DNA from: G025836975 sp048751585
GTDB lineage: Bacteria; Pseudomonadota; Gammaproteobacteria; Burkholderiales; Burkholderiaceae_B
Reading direction: 5' to 3'
Assembly: GCF_048751585.1 (NCBI RefSeq)
Contig: NZ_JAZHOB010000007.1
Location: forward strand, 186,001 to 250,000
DNA length: 64,000 nucleotides
Shown: one piece after another, positions 23,403-31,868 of the stretch
How positions within the stretch are numbered: position 1 is the stretch's first letter
Layout of the letters: each line of letters opens with the position of its first letter
Notes under the pieces: model-generated
Database searches by the model: none
The model's input: the letters and a program-made list of their open reading frames with translations, nothing else
Told to the model about the DNA's origin: nothing
Made by a program: the position numbers and the translations under genes

Positions 23403-24653
23403 TCAAGTTACCGCTTGCGCAACGGCATTCACATCGTAGTCTTGCCGATCGAGTATGCGGGCCAGCGTATCGACCGCGTCCCATACATCCACAAAGCGAA
23501 GGTACAGGGGCGTGAATCCGAAGCGCATGATGTGCGGCTCGCGGTAGTCGCCGATGACGCCTTTTTCGATCAGCGCCTGGACAATGGCGTAGCCATGCGG
23601 GTGGCTGAAGCTGACGTGGCTGCCTCGTTGCGCATGCTCGCGCGGCGTGACCAGCGTCAGCGGATGAGCCGCGCAACGGCGTTCGGCCAGATCGATGAAC
23701 AGGTCGGTCAGGGCCAGCGATTTCTTGCGCAGCGCCCGCATGTCGGTCCGCGCAAAAAGGTCCAGACCGCACTCCACCAGCGCCAGCGACACGGTGGGTT
23801 GCGTGCCGCACAAGGCGCTGCGTATGGTGGGGCAAGGCTGGAAGCCGGCCTGCATGGCGAAGGGCCTGGCGTGCCCCCACCAGCCCGACAGGGGATGCGA
23901 GAATCGCGGCAACAGGCGAGGCGCCACCCAGATGAAAGCCGGAGCGCCCGGCCCGCCGTTAAGGTATTTATAGGTGCATCCCACAGCGAAATCGGCATCG
24001 GCGCCGGCAAGATCCACCGGCACCGCACCGGCCGAGTGCGCCAGGTCCCAAACCGTCAGCGCGCCTTGTTCATGGGCATGGCGGGTCACCGCGCGCATGT
24101 CGAGCAGGCGGCCGCTGCGATAGTTGACATGCGTCAGCATGACCACCGCCACATCGGCATCGATGGCGGATGGCAATTCATCGGGGGCGTCGACGAGCCT
24201 TAATTGGTAGCCGCGATCCAGCCATTTGGCCAGCCCTTGCGCGATATACAGGTCGGTCGGGAAATTGCCGCGCTCGGAAACGATGACCTTGCGCCGCGCC
24301 GATGAGTCTTGCCCGGCCTGGATGTTCAAGGCGGCGGCAAGCGCCTTGAACAGATTGATGGAGGTCGAATCGCTGACCACGACTTCGCCTGGTCCCGCGC
24401 CGATAAGCGGCGCCAGTTTATCGCCCAGCTTGACGGGAAGATCGAACCAGCCGGCCTTGTTCCAGCTGCGGATAAGGTCTACGCCCCATTCCTGTTCAAC
24501 GACTTGGCGGGCACGATCGAGCGCGGCCCTGGGTCGCGCCCCCAGCGAATTTCCATCCAGATAGATCACATCTTCCGGCAGGACGAATTCGTTTCTGAGC
24601 GAGGCCAGGCCATCGTTCTGGTCCATGGCCAGGCAAGCTTCACGGTTCGTCAT
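23403..24653 (-). CDS. kynU: Kynureninase
   Basis: 416 aa, fold-type I PLP enzyme starting at ATG 24653 behind AAGGAGGG. N-terminal VIYLDGNSLGARP, the PLP phosphate region VVSDSTSINLFKAL, VWDLAHSAGAVPVDL near 205, and the Schiff-base Lys in CTYKYLNGGPGAPAFIW near 230 identify kynureninase. It splits kynurenine to anthranilate and alanine. trpF follows downstream in the same orientation, so tryptophan breakdown to anthranilate and the tryptophan synthesis step that uses anthranilate derivatives are neighbours. Its product could feed either pathway. Confidence 0.94.
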   Translation of the reverse strand: MTNREACLAMDQNDGLASLRNEFVLPEDVIYLDGNSLGARPRAALDRARQVVEQEWGVDLIRSWNKAGWFDLPVKLGDKLAPLIGAGPGEVVVSDSTSINLFKALAAALNIQAGQDSSARRKVIVSERGNFPTDLYIAQGLAKWLDRGYQLRLVDAPDELPSAIDADVAVVMLTHVNYRSGRLLDMRAVTRHAHEQGALTVWDLAHSAGAVPVDLAGADADFAVGCTYKYLNGGPGAPAFIWVAPRLLPRFSHPLSGWWGHARPFAMQAGFQPCPTIRSALCGTQPTVSLALVECGLDLFARTDMRALRKKSLALTDLFIDLAERRCAAHPLTLVTPREHAQRGSHVSFSHPHGYAIVQALIEKGVIGDYREPHIMRFGFTPLYLRFVDVWDAVDTLARILDRQDYDVNAVAQAVT

Positions 24654-24696
24654 CGAACCCTCCTTCGAGCGGTCGTTGCACCGAAGTATTATAGGC

Positions 24697-25362
24697 TTAA
24701 AGGTTTTCCGATGCCGCGCGCAGCGCCTGCATGAAAGCGCCTATTTTTTCGGCCGATTTGATTCCCGGCGCGGTCTCTACTCCGCTGCTGACATCGACCG
24801 CATAAGGCCTGACTTCCCGGACAAGCTGTCCGAGGGATTCGGGCTTGAGTCCGCCGGCCAGCACCATGGGCCTGCTGTCGGTCGCTGCCCGCACATCGCG
24901 CAGCAAGCTGGAATCGAAAGCAAGCCCGCTGCCGCCATAGCCAGCGCTATAGCTGTCGAACAGCCATGCGCTGGCCGACGCATAAGGCCGGCACGCATCC
25001 AGGACCGCCGATGGCGTGTCCAGCCCCGGCCCGCCCACGCGAAACGCCCGCAGGTAACGCCGCCCGAAACTTTCACAATACTGGGGAGTCTCGTCTCCGT
25101 GAAACTGCAGCAGGTCGGGCTGCACCTGCTCGATGACGGCGCGCACGTCGGCTTCAGGCGCGTTGACGAACAAAGCCGTGACGCTGATGAAGGCCGGCAC
25201 GGACTGCCGCAGCAGGCGCGCCCGCTGGATATCGACGCAGCGTTTGCTGGCGCCGTAGAACACGAAGCCAATGGCATCGGCCCCGGCTTGCGCCGCGGCA
25301 TCGATATCTTCAAGTCGCGTCAAGCCGCAAATCTTGACGCGGGTGCGTAGCGATGGAGTCAT
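24697..25362 (-). CDS. trpF: Phosphoribosylanthranilate isomerase
   Basis: 221 aa TIM barrel. The general base Cys is in RVKICGLTRLEDIDAAA near residue 12, the general acid Asp in WLFDSYSAGYGGSG near 140, and the phosphate loops in VLAGGLKPESL and VDVSSGVETAPGIK. It converts phosphoribosylanthranilate to CdRP in tryptophan synthesis. In relatives trpF lies directly behind truA and before trpBA; here two TRAP transporter genes separate it from truA, and kynU replaces trpB. Confidence 0.95.
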   Translation of the reverse strand: MTPSLRTRVKICGLTRLEDIDAAAQAGADAIGFVFYGASKRCVDIQRARLLRQSVPAFISVTALFVNAPEADVRAVIEQVQPDLLQFHGDETPQYCESFGRRYLRAFRVGGPGLDTPSAVLDACRPYASASAWLFDSYSAGYGGSGLAFDSSLLRDVRAATDSRPMVLAGGLKPESLGQLVREVRPYAVDVSSGVETAPGIKSAEKIGAFMQALRAASENL

Positions 25363-25377
25363 CCTGAATATTTCATG

Positions 25378-27060
25378 CTATTTGAACGCGGCGCCGGCAT
25401 CGCCCATTCCGCCGCCGTCGCCGCCGTAGGAATCGGAGCCGTAAGCGTTGCTGGTGCCAAACTGCACGGTGGAGGGATCCACGCCCGTGCCTTCGTGTTT
25501 GTAGTGCGTGACCATGCCGGGGAATATCATGACGGCGGCCACCATAAGTATTTGTATGCAGATGAACGGCACCGAACCCCAGTAGATCTGGCCGGTGGTG
25601 ACCTTGGGAATCAGTTTGCCGGTCACACGGTCATGATAATCCTCTTTGGGGGCCACGGATCGCAAATAGAACAGGGCGAAGCCGAAAGGCGGATGCATGA
25701 AGGACGTTTGCATGTTTACCGCAAGCAGCACGCCGAACCAGATAAGGTCTATGCCCATCTTGTCGGCCACGGGCCCTAGCAGCGGAATGATGATGAAGGC
25801 CAGTTCGAAGAAATCCAGGAAAAAGGCCAGGAAGAAGGTCAGCACGCTGACCACGATCAAGAAGCCCCATTCACCGCCAGGCAGTCCTATCAGCAGGTGC
25901 TCCACCCAAAGATCGCCGTTCACGCCCCGGAAGCTCAGGCTGAATACCGTCGAACCCACCAGGATGAAAACCACGAAGCAGGACAGCTTGGTGGTGGTAT
26001 CCATGGCTTGTTTGAGCAAGGCAAAGGAGAAGCGACCGCGCGAGACCGCCATGACCAGCGCGCCGACCGCGCCCATGGCACCGCCTTCGGTGGGCGTTGC
26101 CACGCCGATGAAGATGGTGCCCAGCACCAGGAAGATCAAAAACAGCGGCGGAATCATGACGAAGGTGACGCGCTCGGCGATTTCGGACAGCAGGCCCAAT
26201 CGCAGCACTTTATTGGCCAGCGCGATCACCAGCGCGGTGATGCCCCAGGCCATCAGGCTGATCACCACGCGTTCGTCGATGGGTACCTGCGTATGCTCGC
26301 TGAAATAATGCTGAGTGGCGAAATACGACACCGTGGAGGCGATGATGGTCAGCACCAGCAGCGAGCGCAAGCCCCGGCTGCCATCGGGCTTGACATAGAT
26401 GCGGGCCTCTTCGGGCAGCGCGGGAGCGCTGGAGGGCCGGATGAAGGAAACGGCAACAACATAGGCGATGTAGGAGCTCGCCAGCAGCAGTCCCGGTATC
26501 ATCGCGCCCCGGTACATGTCGCCGATGGAACGGCCCAGTTGGTCGGCCAGGATGATGAGGACCAGCGAAGGAGGAATGATTTGCGACAAAGTGCCCGACG
26601 CCGCGATCACTCCCGTGGCCAGCCTGCGATCGTAGCCGTAGCGCAGCATGATGGGCAGCGAGATAAGCCCCATGGAAATCACCGATGCGGAGACCACGCC
26701 GGTGGTGGCGGCCAGCATGGCGCCCACCAGCACCACGGCAATCGCCAGGCCCCCGCGGATGGGACCGAACAACTGTCCCACCGTTTCGAGAAGGTCTTCG
26801 GCCATGCCCGAACGTTCGAGTATGAGGCCCATAAGCGTGAAGAAAGGCACGGCCAGCAAGGTATCGTTGGCCACGATGCCGAAGACGCGCTGCGGCAAGG
26901 CCTGGAACAAGGCCGGCTGCATGAGGCCCAGGTCGATGGCGACCAGCCCGTACAGGATGCCGTTGGCGGCCAGGGAAAACGCGACGGGAAAACCCAGAAG
27001 CAAGAACACGATCAGGTTGATGAACATGATCGGGGCCAGGTTATCGACAAAAAACTCCAT
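25378..27060 (-). CDS. TRAP transporter large permease (DctM type)
   Basis: 560 aa, at the long end for DctM. About 13-14 spans; the characteristic NDTLLAVPFFTLMGLILERSGMAEDLLE and GVIAASGTLSQIIPPSLVLIILADQLG regions are clear. The C-terminal 40 residues are unusual, with a Gly/Asp/Ser-rich tail. TRAP systems use a periplasmic binding protein plus small and large permeases to import organic acids with sodium. The small permease gene is immediately upstream, two bases away. No binding protein gene occurs in the window, so the substrate cannot be guessed. Confidence 0.93.
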   Translation of the reverse strand: MEFFVDNLAPIMFINLIVFLLLGFPVAFSLAANGILYGLVAIDLGLMQPALFQALPQRVFGIVANDTLLAVPFFTLMGLILERSGMAEDLLETVGQLFGPIRGGLAIAVVLVGAMLAATTGVVSASVISMGLISLPIMLRYGYDRRLATGVIAASGTLSQIIPPSLVLIILADQLGRSIGDMYRGAMIPGLLLASSYIAYVVAVSFIRPSSAPALPEEARIYVKPDGSRGLRSLLVLTIIASTVSYFATQHYFSEHTQVPIDERVVISLMAWGITALVIALANKVLRLGLLSEIAERVTFVMIPPLFLIFLVLGTIFIGVATPTEGGAMGAVGALVMAVSRGRFSFALLKQAMDTTTKLSCFVVFILVGSTVFSLSFRGVNGDLWVEHLLIGLPGGEWGFLIVVSVLTFFLAFFLDFFELAFIIIPLLGPVADKMGIDLIWFGVLLAVNMQTSFMHPPFGFALFYLRSVAPKEDYHDRVTGKLIPKVTTGQIYWGSVPFICIQILMVAAVMIFPGMVTHYKHEGTGVDPSTVQFGTSNAYGSDSYGGDGGGMGDAGAAFK

Positions 27061-27062
27061 GA

Positions 27063-27695
27063 TTAACGGCCCTTGCTTGCTGTGTTGTTGTTATTGGCGG
27101 CTTCGGAGGCGTCCAACTGCGCCTGCCGCAGGATTTCTTCCGCCAGTTCTTCTTCGGCTGTCCTGGCATGCTGACGAGCTAGCGGGTCGGGACATGCGCC
27201 CCGCAAAAAACCCACGCACTTTATCAGGTGAGAGAACCCGGCCAGGATAAGCAGGAAAAATCCGACCGGTATGAGCAGCTTGGCGGGCCAGCGGATAAGT
27301 CCGCCGGTATTCGAGGACAGCTCGTGCAGCACGAAGGATTCATAGAAAAAAGGCAGCGACAGCCAGAAAATAAGCATGCAGGCCGGGAACAGGAAAAACA
27401 GGATGCCGAATATTTCTATCTTTATCTGGGTGCGCTTGGAGAATTTCTGGGACAGGACATCGACCCGGACGTGCTCGTTGCGCAAGAAGGTATAGCCGGC
27501 CGCAAGCAGAAATATGGCGCCGAACAGATACCATTGCAATTCGAGCCAGGCATTGGAGCTTACGCTGAATACCTTGCGCACCACGGCGTTGGTGGCGCTG
27601 ACCAGGACCACCAGCAGGGTCAGCCAGATAACGGCTTGCCCGACCCGGACATTGATGGCGTCAATTGCTTTCGATAAGGACAGAAGGAATTTCAT
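27063..27695 (-). CDS. TRAP transporter small permease (DctQ type)
   Basis: 210 aa from the ATG at 27695; an open extension to 27782 is not family-like. Four spans are visible (near 17-38, 50-70, 92-112, 143-165), with the DctQ signature WLELQWYLFGAIFLLAAGYTFL and the NEHVRVDV block. The C-terminal tail is charged and alanine-rich. It forms the membrane complex with the DctM protein encoded next. The ribosome site is weak (GTGGGA). Confidence 0.9.
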   Translation of the reverse strand: MKFLLSLSKAIDAINVRVGQAVIWLTLLVVLVSATNAVVRKVFSVSSNAWLELQWYLFGAIFLLAAGYTFLRNEHVRVDVLSQKFSKRTQIKIEIFGILFFLFPACMLIFWLSLPFFYESFVLHELSSNTGGLIRWPAKLLIPVGFFLLILAGFSHLIKCVGFLRGACPDPLARQHARTAEEELAEEILRQAQLDASEAANNNNTASKGR

Positions 27696-27833
27696 GGGTC
27701 CCACTAAACTAGGGGTAATGATGATGCCCGGCAAATCACGCGGGGGCGCCGATGTCTGAGGGGCGGATGTCGGCTTGCGCATGCGGGATGTATCAGGCGG
27801 AAACGGATGAATTCTATACGATAGCGGCCTGCT

Positions 27834-28667
27834 TTACTCTCGGTATAAGCCCCCGGTCATCCCGGGCGGCGATACGCCCAGATGTGAAAACAATGCCATG
27901 GCGGGGTCGGCGATGGGCAGTGAAAAGCCGGAAGGGTACTCCACCTGCGCCAGATACAGGCCGTCCGGCGCGAACGTCGGCGCGGCCCGGCGGCGGTCGC
28001 GCTGGGCAAGCAATTCGTCCATCCAGGCGGCTTCCTGGCGGCCCTGCCCGACATACAGAAGGGCACCCATAATATTGCGCACCATATGATGCAGAAAGGC
28101 ATTCGCCTTGAAGGTGAACAGGAAATAATCGCCATGCCGCACTATGTCAAGCTGGCTTAAAGTCCGAACGGGGCTGGCCGCCTGGCACTGCGACGAGCGG
28201 AAGCTGCTGAAGTCATGCTCGCCCACCAGTTTGGCGGCGGCCCGGCGCATGCGCGCGAGGTCCAGCGCATGATAGACCCAGCCCACCCTGCCGTGCATCA
28301 ACGGCGAACGCTGCCGGGCATTTCGCACCACATAGATGTAGCTGCGCGACAGCGCAGAAAAACGGGCATGGAATTCGTCCGGCACGGCTTGCGCCCACTG
28401 CACGGCAATGCTGTCCGGCAGCAAGGCGTTAAGGCCCCTTACCCACGATTCCTCGCGTCTTTCAACAGGGGTATCCAGGTGCACAACCTGTCCCAGCGCA
28501 TGCACGCCGGTGTCCGTGCGTCCCGCGCAAATGGTGCCGGTGGGCCGCGCCAGAAAGCGGCCCAGCGCCGATTCAAGCGTATCCTGAACCGTGTGCCCGC
28601 CGCGCTGGGTTTGCCAGCCTAGCCATTGAGAGCCTTCGTAGACTATGCCTAACGCCACGCGCGGCAT
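27834..28667 (-). CDS. truA: tRNA pseudouridine(38-40) synthase TruA
   Basis: 277 aa. The catalytic Asp is in CAGRTDTGVHALGQVVHLD near residue 54. FRSSQCQAASPVRTL near 150 and FKANAFLHHMVRNIMGALL near 198 are the family's RNA-binding and active-site blocks. It converts U38-40 in the anticodon stem to pseudouridine. It lies ten bases behind fimV. The TRAP pair follows after a 138-base gap. Confidence 0.95.
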   Translation of the reverse strand: MPRVALGIVYEGSQWLGWQTQRGGHTVQDTLESALGRFLARPTGTICAGRTDTGVHALGQVVHLDTPVERREESWVRGLNALLPDSIAVQWAQAVPDEFHARFSALSRSYIYVVRNARQRSPLMHGRVGWVYHALDLARMRRAAAKLVGEHDFSSFRSSQCQAASPVRTLSQLDIVRHGDYFLFTFKANAFLHHMVRNIMGALLYVGQGRQEAAWMDELLAQRDRRRAAPTFAPDGLYLAQVEYPSGFSLPIADPAMALFSHLGVSPPGMTGGLYRE

Positions 28668-28677
28668 AATTCGGGCC

Positions 28678-30687
28678 CTAGCTTCTGCCTGAACGAGAGC
28701 CTGGGGACGGGTCCTGCTCCAGATCGAGATTGATCTGCTCGAGCTTTTCCTTGACCATGGTCTCGGTAATGACGCCGTGATTATCGTCGTCGCGTCCGGT
28801 ATTGGCGCGGCGCAATAGCCAGGCGATGATCAACACAATGAATGCCAGTATGCCGGTGATGACACCCAGCATATGCTCTTGAAACCACGACACGGTCTGT
28901 CCCGCCTTTGTTGTATCGGTTTGCGCCGCTCCATTCGCACCGTCGGTGCCGGCCGAAGCGCCGTTGTTCGTATTACCCGCGGCGCCCGGCCCTGCGCCGG
29001 CCGCGTTTCCTGCCTTATCGCCCGACGAGCCGCTATCCGCCGAAGCTCCTGCCTGGCCGCCAGTTGCGGCGCCCGGCGAGGCCTTGCCGTCCGCCGGAGC
29101 GCCCGGTTGCGGGCCGGCCGGCGGACTGGCCGTTGCCGCAGGCCCGCCTTGGCCCGATCCGGCCGGAGCGGCAGCGCCATTGTCAGCCGAAGACGAACCG
29201 TCCGTTGCAGCGCTTATGCCGTTGCCCTTATCGCCTTCGCTCTTGCCGCCGGCGGATTCCGCAGCCGCCTGGGAACCGGCCTGGCCAGTCGAAGACCCGT
29301 TCGCCGCGCCATTTTCCGTATTTACCGCGCTATCCGCCCCGCTGCCCTCTTGGGCAGCGTTATTTGAAGCGCCATTGCCCGTACCGGAGCCCGGCCCCGC
29401 CTGCCCTTCCGATGAAGTGCCGGCCGCGCCGCCGCTCTTGCCCTTATCGGCCGCCGCATCGGGCTGGTTCGCCGTGGAGGTGCCGGACGAGGACCCAGTT
29501 ACCGCGTCGGCCGCATCGGACAACGTCTGCCCCAGGCCCTTGGCGCCGCCAATGACGAGGTCCGTCGCGGCTCCGCCCTGGGATTGCAGTGCCTGGCTTA
29601 GATGTTTGACGTTCTCTTCGAGCTGCGAAACCCGCTGCTCGGAATCTTGTATGCCTTTACGGGTGGCGACGCGATCGTCGGCCCGCGCGGCGGCATCGCC
29701 CGCGGCCCCCGTGGAACCCGAGCCGCCAGCCGCGGCGTTGGCCGTCCGCCCGCTCTGGGCGGCCTGGCTGCTACCCGACAGGCGCAATTGATCTTGCGGT
29801 CCCTGTGCGGGCTCTTGCCTCGAAGGCTGGCTGGCCGCCGATACCGTGCCCGACGCGGCTGCGCCGGCTTCCTGTCCAACTGCGGGCGTGCTGCCCGCCA
29901 GGCGTTGACGATACAAGGCAAAGGCCTGCGCCTGCTTCTGGAAGATGCGGCGGGCTTCCTTGTCGGAAATGGCCGTGAGAGCGGCCATACCAGGCATGGA
30001 AAGCGTGGCGCCGGCCTTGACCAGATTGACGTTGTTCTGGATGAAAGCCTGCGGGTTGGCTCGCTGAAGAGCGATCATCATCTGATAGACGCTTACGCCG
30101 GGGACCGCATTGCGCAACGCAATGGCGAACATCGTGTCGCCCGGCTTGACGTGGATGGACTTTTGCGGAACCTGCTGAATGCCGTCTTGCCCCCCCGCGG
30201 ATTGGCCGGAGGCGCGCAAAGCCGAACTGCGCTGCGCGGCCAGGGATTGCGGTCCGGCCTGGGTCAGCAGGCTGACCTGATAGCGCTGCTGGCCGGAGGC
30301 GGTGCGCACATCCAGCAGCAAATCGGCCACCGGACGGTCGAAGACCTGGCTGGAGCGCAATTGCAAGACCTTGGTGCCCGGTGTGTAGCCGTCGATCAGC
30401 CGCAGTTGCAAGGAGGCGAGATCGACTGGCGGAACCAGTCCGGCCTGCTTCCAATCGGCCGCCGGTGCCGGCCTTACGGCCAGCGAGCGCAAGTCGTCGG
30501 GGCTGAGCTGGGTGATGGGCACATCGATGCGCAGGGGCTGGCCCAGCGCGGATACGACGCGCGAATGCCCGAAGCTTGCCGCATACGATGTGGAGCATGC
30601 CAGCAATGCCGCCGCCAGTGCCCCGACCAAAGGTTTAGTATTTACGACTAACGCAGAAGACGACGACACACAGCGGGACATATGCAT
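28678..30687 (-). CDS. fimV: FimV-type LysM/peptidoglycan-binding protein, compact form
   Basis: 669 aa. Signal peptide to about residue 37 (ALLACSTSYAASFGHSRVVS). The FimV N-terminal domain follows (ALGQPLRIDVPITQLSPDDL, then LQLRLIDGYTPGTKVLQLRS). A LysM-like motif is at about 172-225 (IHVKPGDTMFAIAL). A coiled segment near 345-370 is followed by about 230 residues of Gly/Ala/Ser/Asn low complexity, one membrane span near 615-635 (GVITGILAFIVLIIAWLL) and a short cytoplasmic tail. The TPR-containing cytoplasmic domain of Pseudomonas FimV is lacking. FimV organises polar machinery and type IV pili. It sits between asd and truA, the conserved place in this group. Confidence 0.88.
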   Translation of the reverse strand: MHMSRCVSSSSALVVNTKPLVGALAAALLACSTSYAASFGHSRVVSALGQPLRIDVPITQLSPDDLRSLAVRPAPAADWKQAGLVPPVDLASLQLRLIDGYTPGTKVLQLRSSQVFDRPVADLLLDVRTASGQQRYQVSLLTQAGPQSLAAQRSSALRASGQSAGGQDGIQQVPQKSIHVKPGDTMFAIALRNAVPGVSVYQMMIALQRANPQAFIQNNVNLVKAGATLSMPGMAALTAISDKEARRIFQKQAQAFALYRQRLAGSTPAVGQEAGAAASGTVSAASQPSRQEPAQGPQDQLRLSGSSQAAQSGRTANAAAGGSGSTGAAGDAAARADDRVATRKGIQDSEQRVSQLEENVKHLSQALQSQGGAATDLVIGGAKGLGQTLSDAADAVTGSSSGTSTANQPDAAADKGKSGGAAGTSSEGQAGPGSGTGNGASNNAAQEGSGADSAVNTENGAANGSSTGQAGSQAAAESAGGKSEGDKGNGISAATDGSSSADNGAAAPAGSGQGGPAATASPPAGPQPGAPADGKASPGAATGGQAGASADSGSSGDKAGNAAGAGPGAAGNTNNGASAGTDGANGAAQTDTTKAGQTVSWFQEHMLGVITGILAFIVLIIAWLLRRANTGRDDDNHGVITETMVKEKLEQINLDLEQDPSPGSRSGRS

Positions 30688-30689
30688 TT

Positions 30690-31820
30690 TTAGAGTTCAC
30701 CCAAAGTAATCCGCAACATGCGGCGCAGCGGTTCGGCCGCCCCCCATAGTAGCTGATCTCCTACCGTAAAAGCACTTAGATATTCCGGCCCCATGGACAT
30801 CTTGCGTAGGCGGCCGACAGGAATATCCAGTGTGCCGGTCACGGCAACCGGGGTCAGTTGCTTCATGGTGGCGTCGCGTTCGTTGGGAATGACTTTGGCC
30901 CATTTGGAGCCTTCGCGCAAAATGCCGGTGATCTCGTCCAGCGGAATGTCGCGCTTGAGCTTGATGGTCAGCGCCTGGCTGTGGCAGCGCATGGCGCCGA
31001 TACGCACGCACAAGCCATCGATAGGCGTCGCGGCGGTGCCGAAGGATTCCCCCCGTCCCAAGATCTTGTTGGTTTCAGCCTGGGCTTTCCATTCCTCGCG
31101 CGATACGCCGTTACCCAGATCCTTGTCGATCCAGGGAATCAGGTTGCCGCCCAGCGGAACGCCGAACTGCTGCTGGGGCAGGCCGGGATCCTGCTGCGCC
31201 TGCAAGACGCCCCTATCGATTTCCAGGATGGCGGAGGCTGGATCGTCCAGCAGGTGCTTGACCGAGCTGTTGAGCAGGCCGAATTGGGTGAGCAGTTCGC
31301 GCATGTGCTGCGCCCCGCCGCCCGACGCCGCCTGGTAGGTCATGCTGCTCATCCACTGGATCAGGTCCTGATTGAACAAGCCAGCCAGACCCATGAGCAT
31401 GCAGCTTACCGTGCAATTGCCGCCAATGTAGTTCTTGACGCCGCGCTTCAGGGCGGCATCGATCACCGGACGGTTGACCGGGTCGAGCACGATGATGGCG
31501 TCATCGGCCATGCGCAGCGTGCTGGCCGCGTCGATCCAGATGCCGTTCCAGCCGGCGGCGCGCAGCTTGGGGTACACGGCCGTGGTGTAGTCGCCGCCTT
31601 GGGCGGTAAGAATGATGGGAAGCTTTTTCAGCGCTTCGATGTCGTAGGCGTCTTGCAAGGCGCCCGCGCCGTCCGCCCAGGCGGGAGCCGCCCCGCCCGC
31701 ATTGCTGGTGGAAAAGAACACCGGCTGGAAAAGGGAAAAATCATTCTCGTCGCGCATGCGCTGCATGAGGACGGAACCCACCATGCCGCGCCAACCGACT
31801 AAACCTACTGCTTGGCTCAT
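30690..31820 (-). CDS. asd: Aspartate-semialdehyde dehydrogenase
   Basis: 376 aa, the long gram-negative type. N-terminal NADP loop AVGLVGWRGMVGSVLMQRM, catalytic Cys in NYIGGNCTVSCMLMGLAGLF near 135, and the substrate base His in CVRIGAMRCHSQALTIKLK near 275. It reduces aspartyl phosphate in the synthesis of lysine, threonine, methionine and diaminopimelate. It follows leuB after 48 AT-rich bases; fimV starts two bases after its stop. Confidence 0.96.
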   Translation of the reverse strand: MSQAVGLVGWRGMVGSVLMQRMRDENDFSLFQPVFFSTSNAGGAAPAWADGAGALQDAYDIEALKKLPIILTAQGGDYTTAVYPKLRAAGWNGIWIDAASTLRMADDAIIVLDPVNRPVIDAALKRGVKNYIGGNCTVSCMLMGLAGLFNQDLIQWMSSMTYQAASGGGAQHMRELLTQFGLLNSSVKHLLDDPASAILEIDRGVLQAQQDPGLPQQQFGVPLGGNLIPWIDKDLGNGVSREEWKAQAETNKILGRGESFGTAATPIDGLCVRIGAMRCHSQALTIKLKRDIPLDEITGILREGSKWAKVIPNERDATMKQLTPVAVTGTLDIPVGRLRKMSMGPEYLSAFTVGDQLLWGAAEPLRRMLRITLGEL

Positions 31821-31868
31821 GTTAAGTCGCTTAAATAAAAATAAAGTAAAAAATCAAGTCCTGAAATA

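Noticed and set aside
23403..24653. kynU as the missing ergothioneine lyase EgtE because it adjoins egtBD
   Set aside because: Its sequence keeps kynureninase blocks throughout, and it is convergent with, not in, the egt transcript.
28890..29540. Tandem DNA repeat or insertion in fimV
   Set aside because: The region is low-complexity Gly/Ala/Ser coding without exact DNA repeats; the reading frame is continuous.
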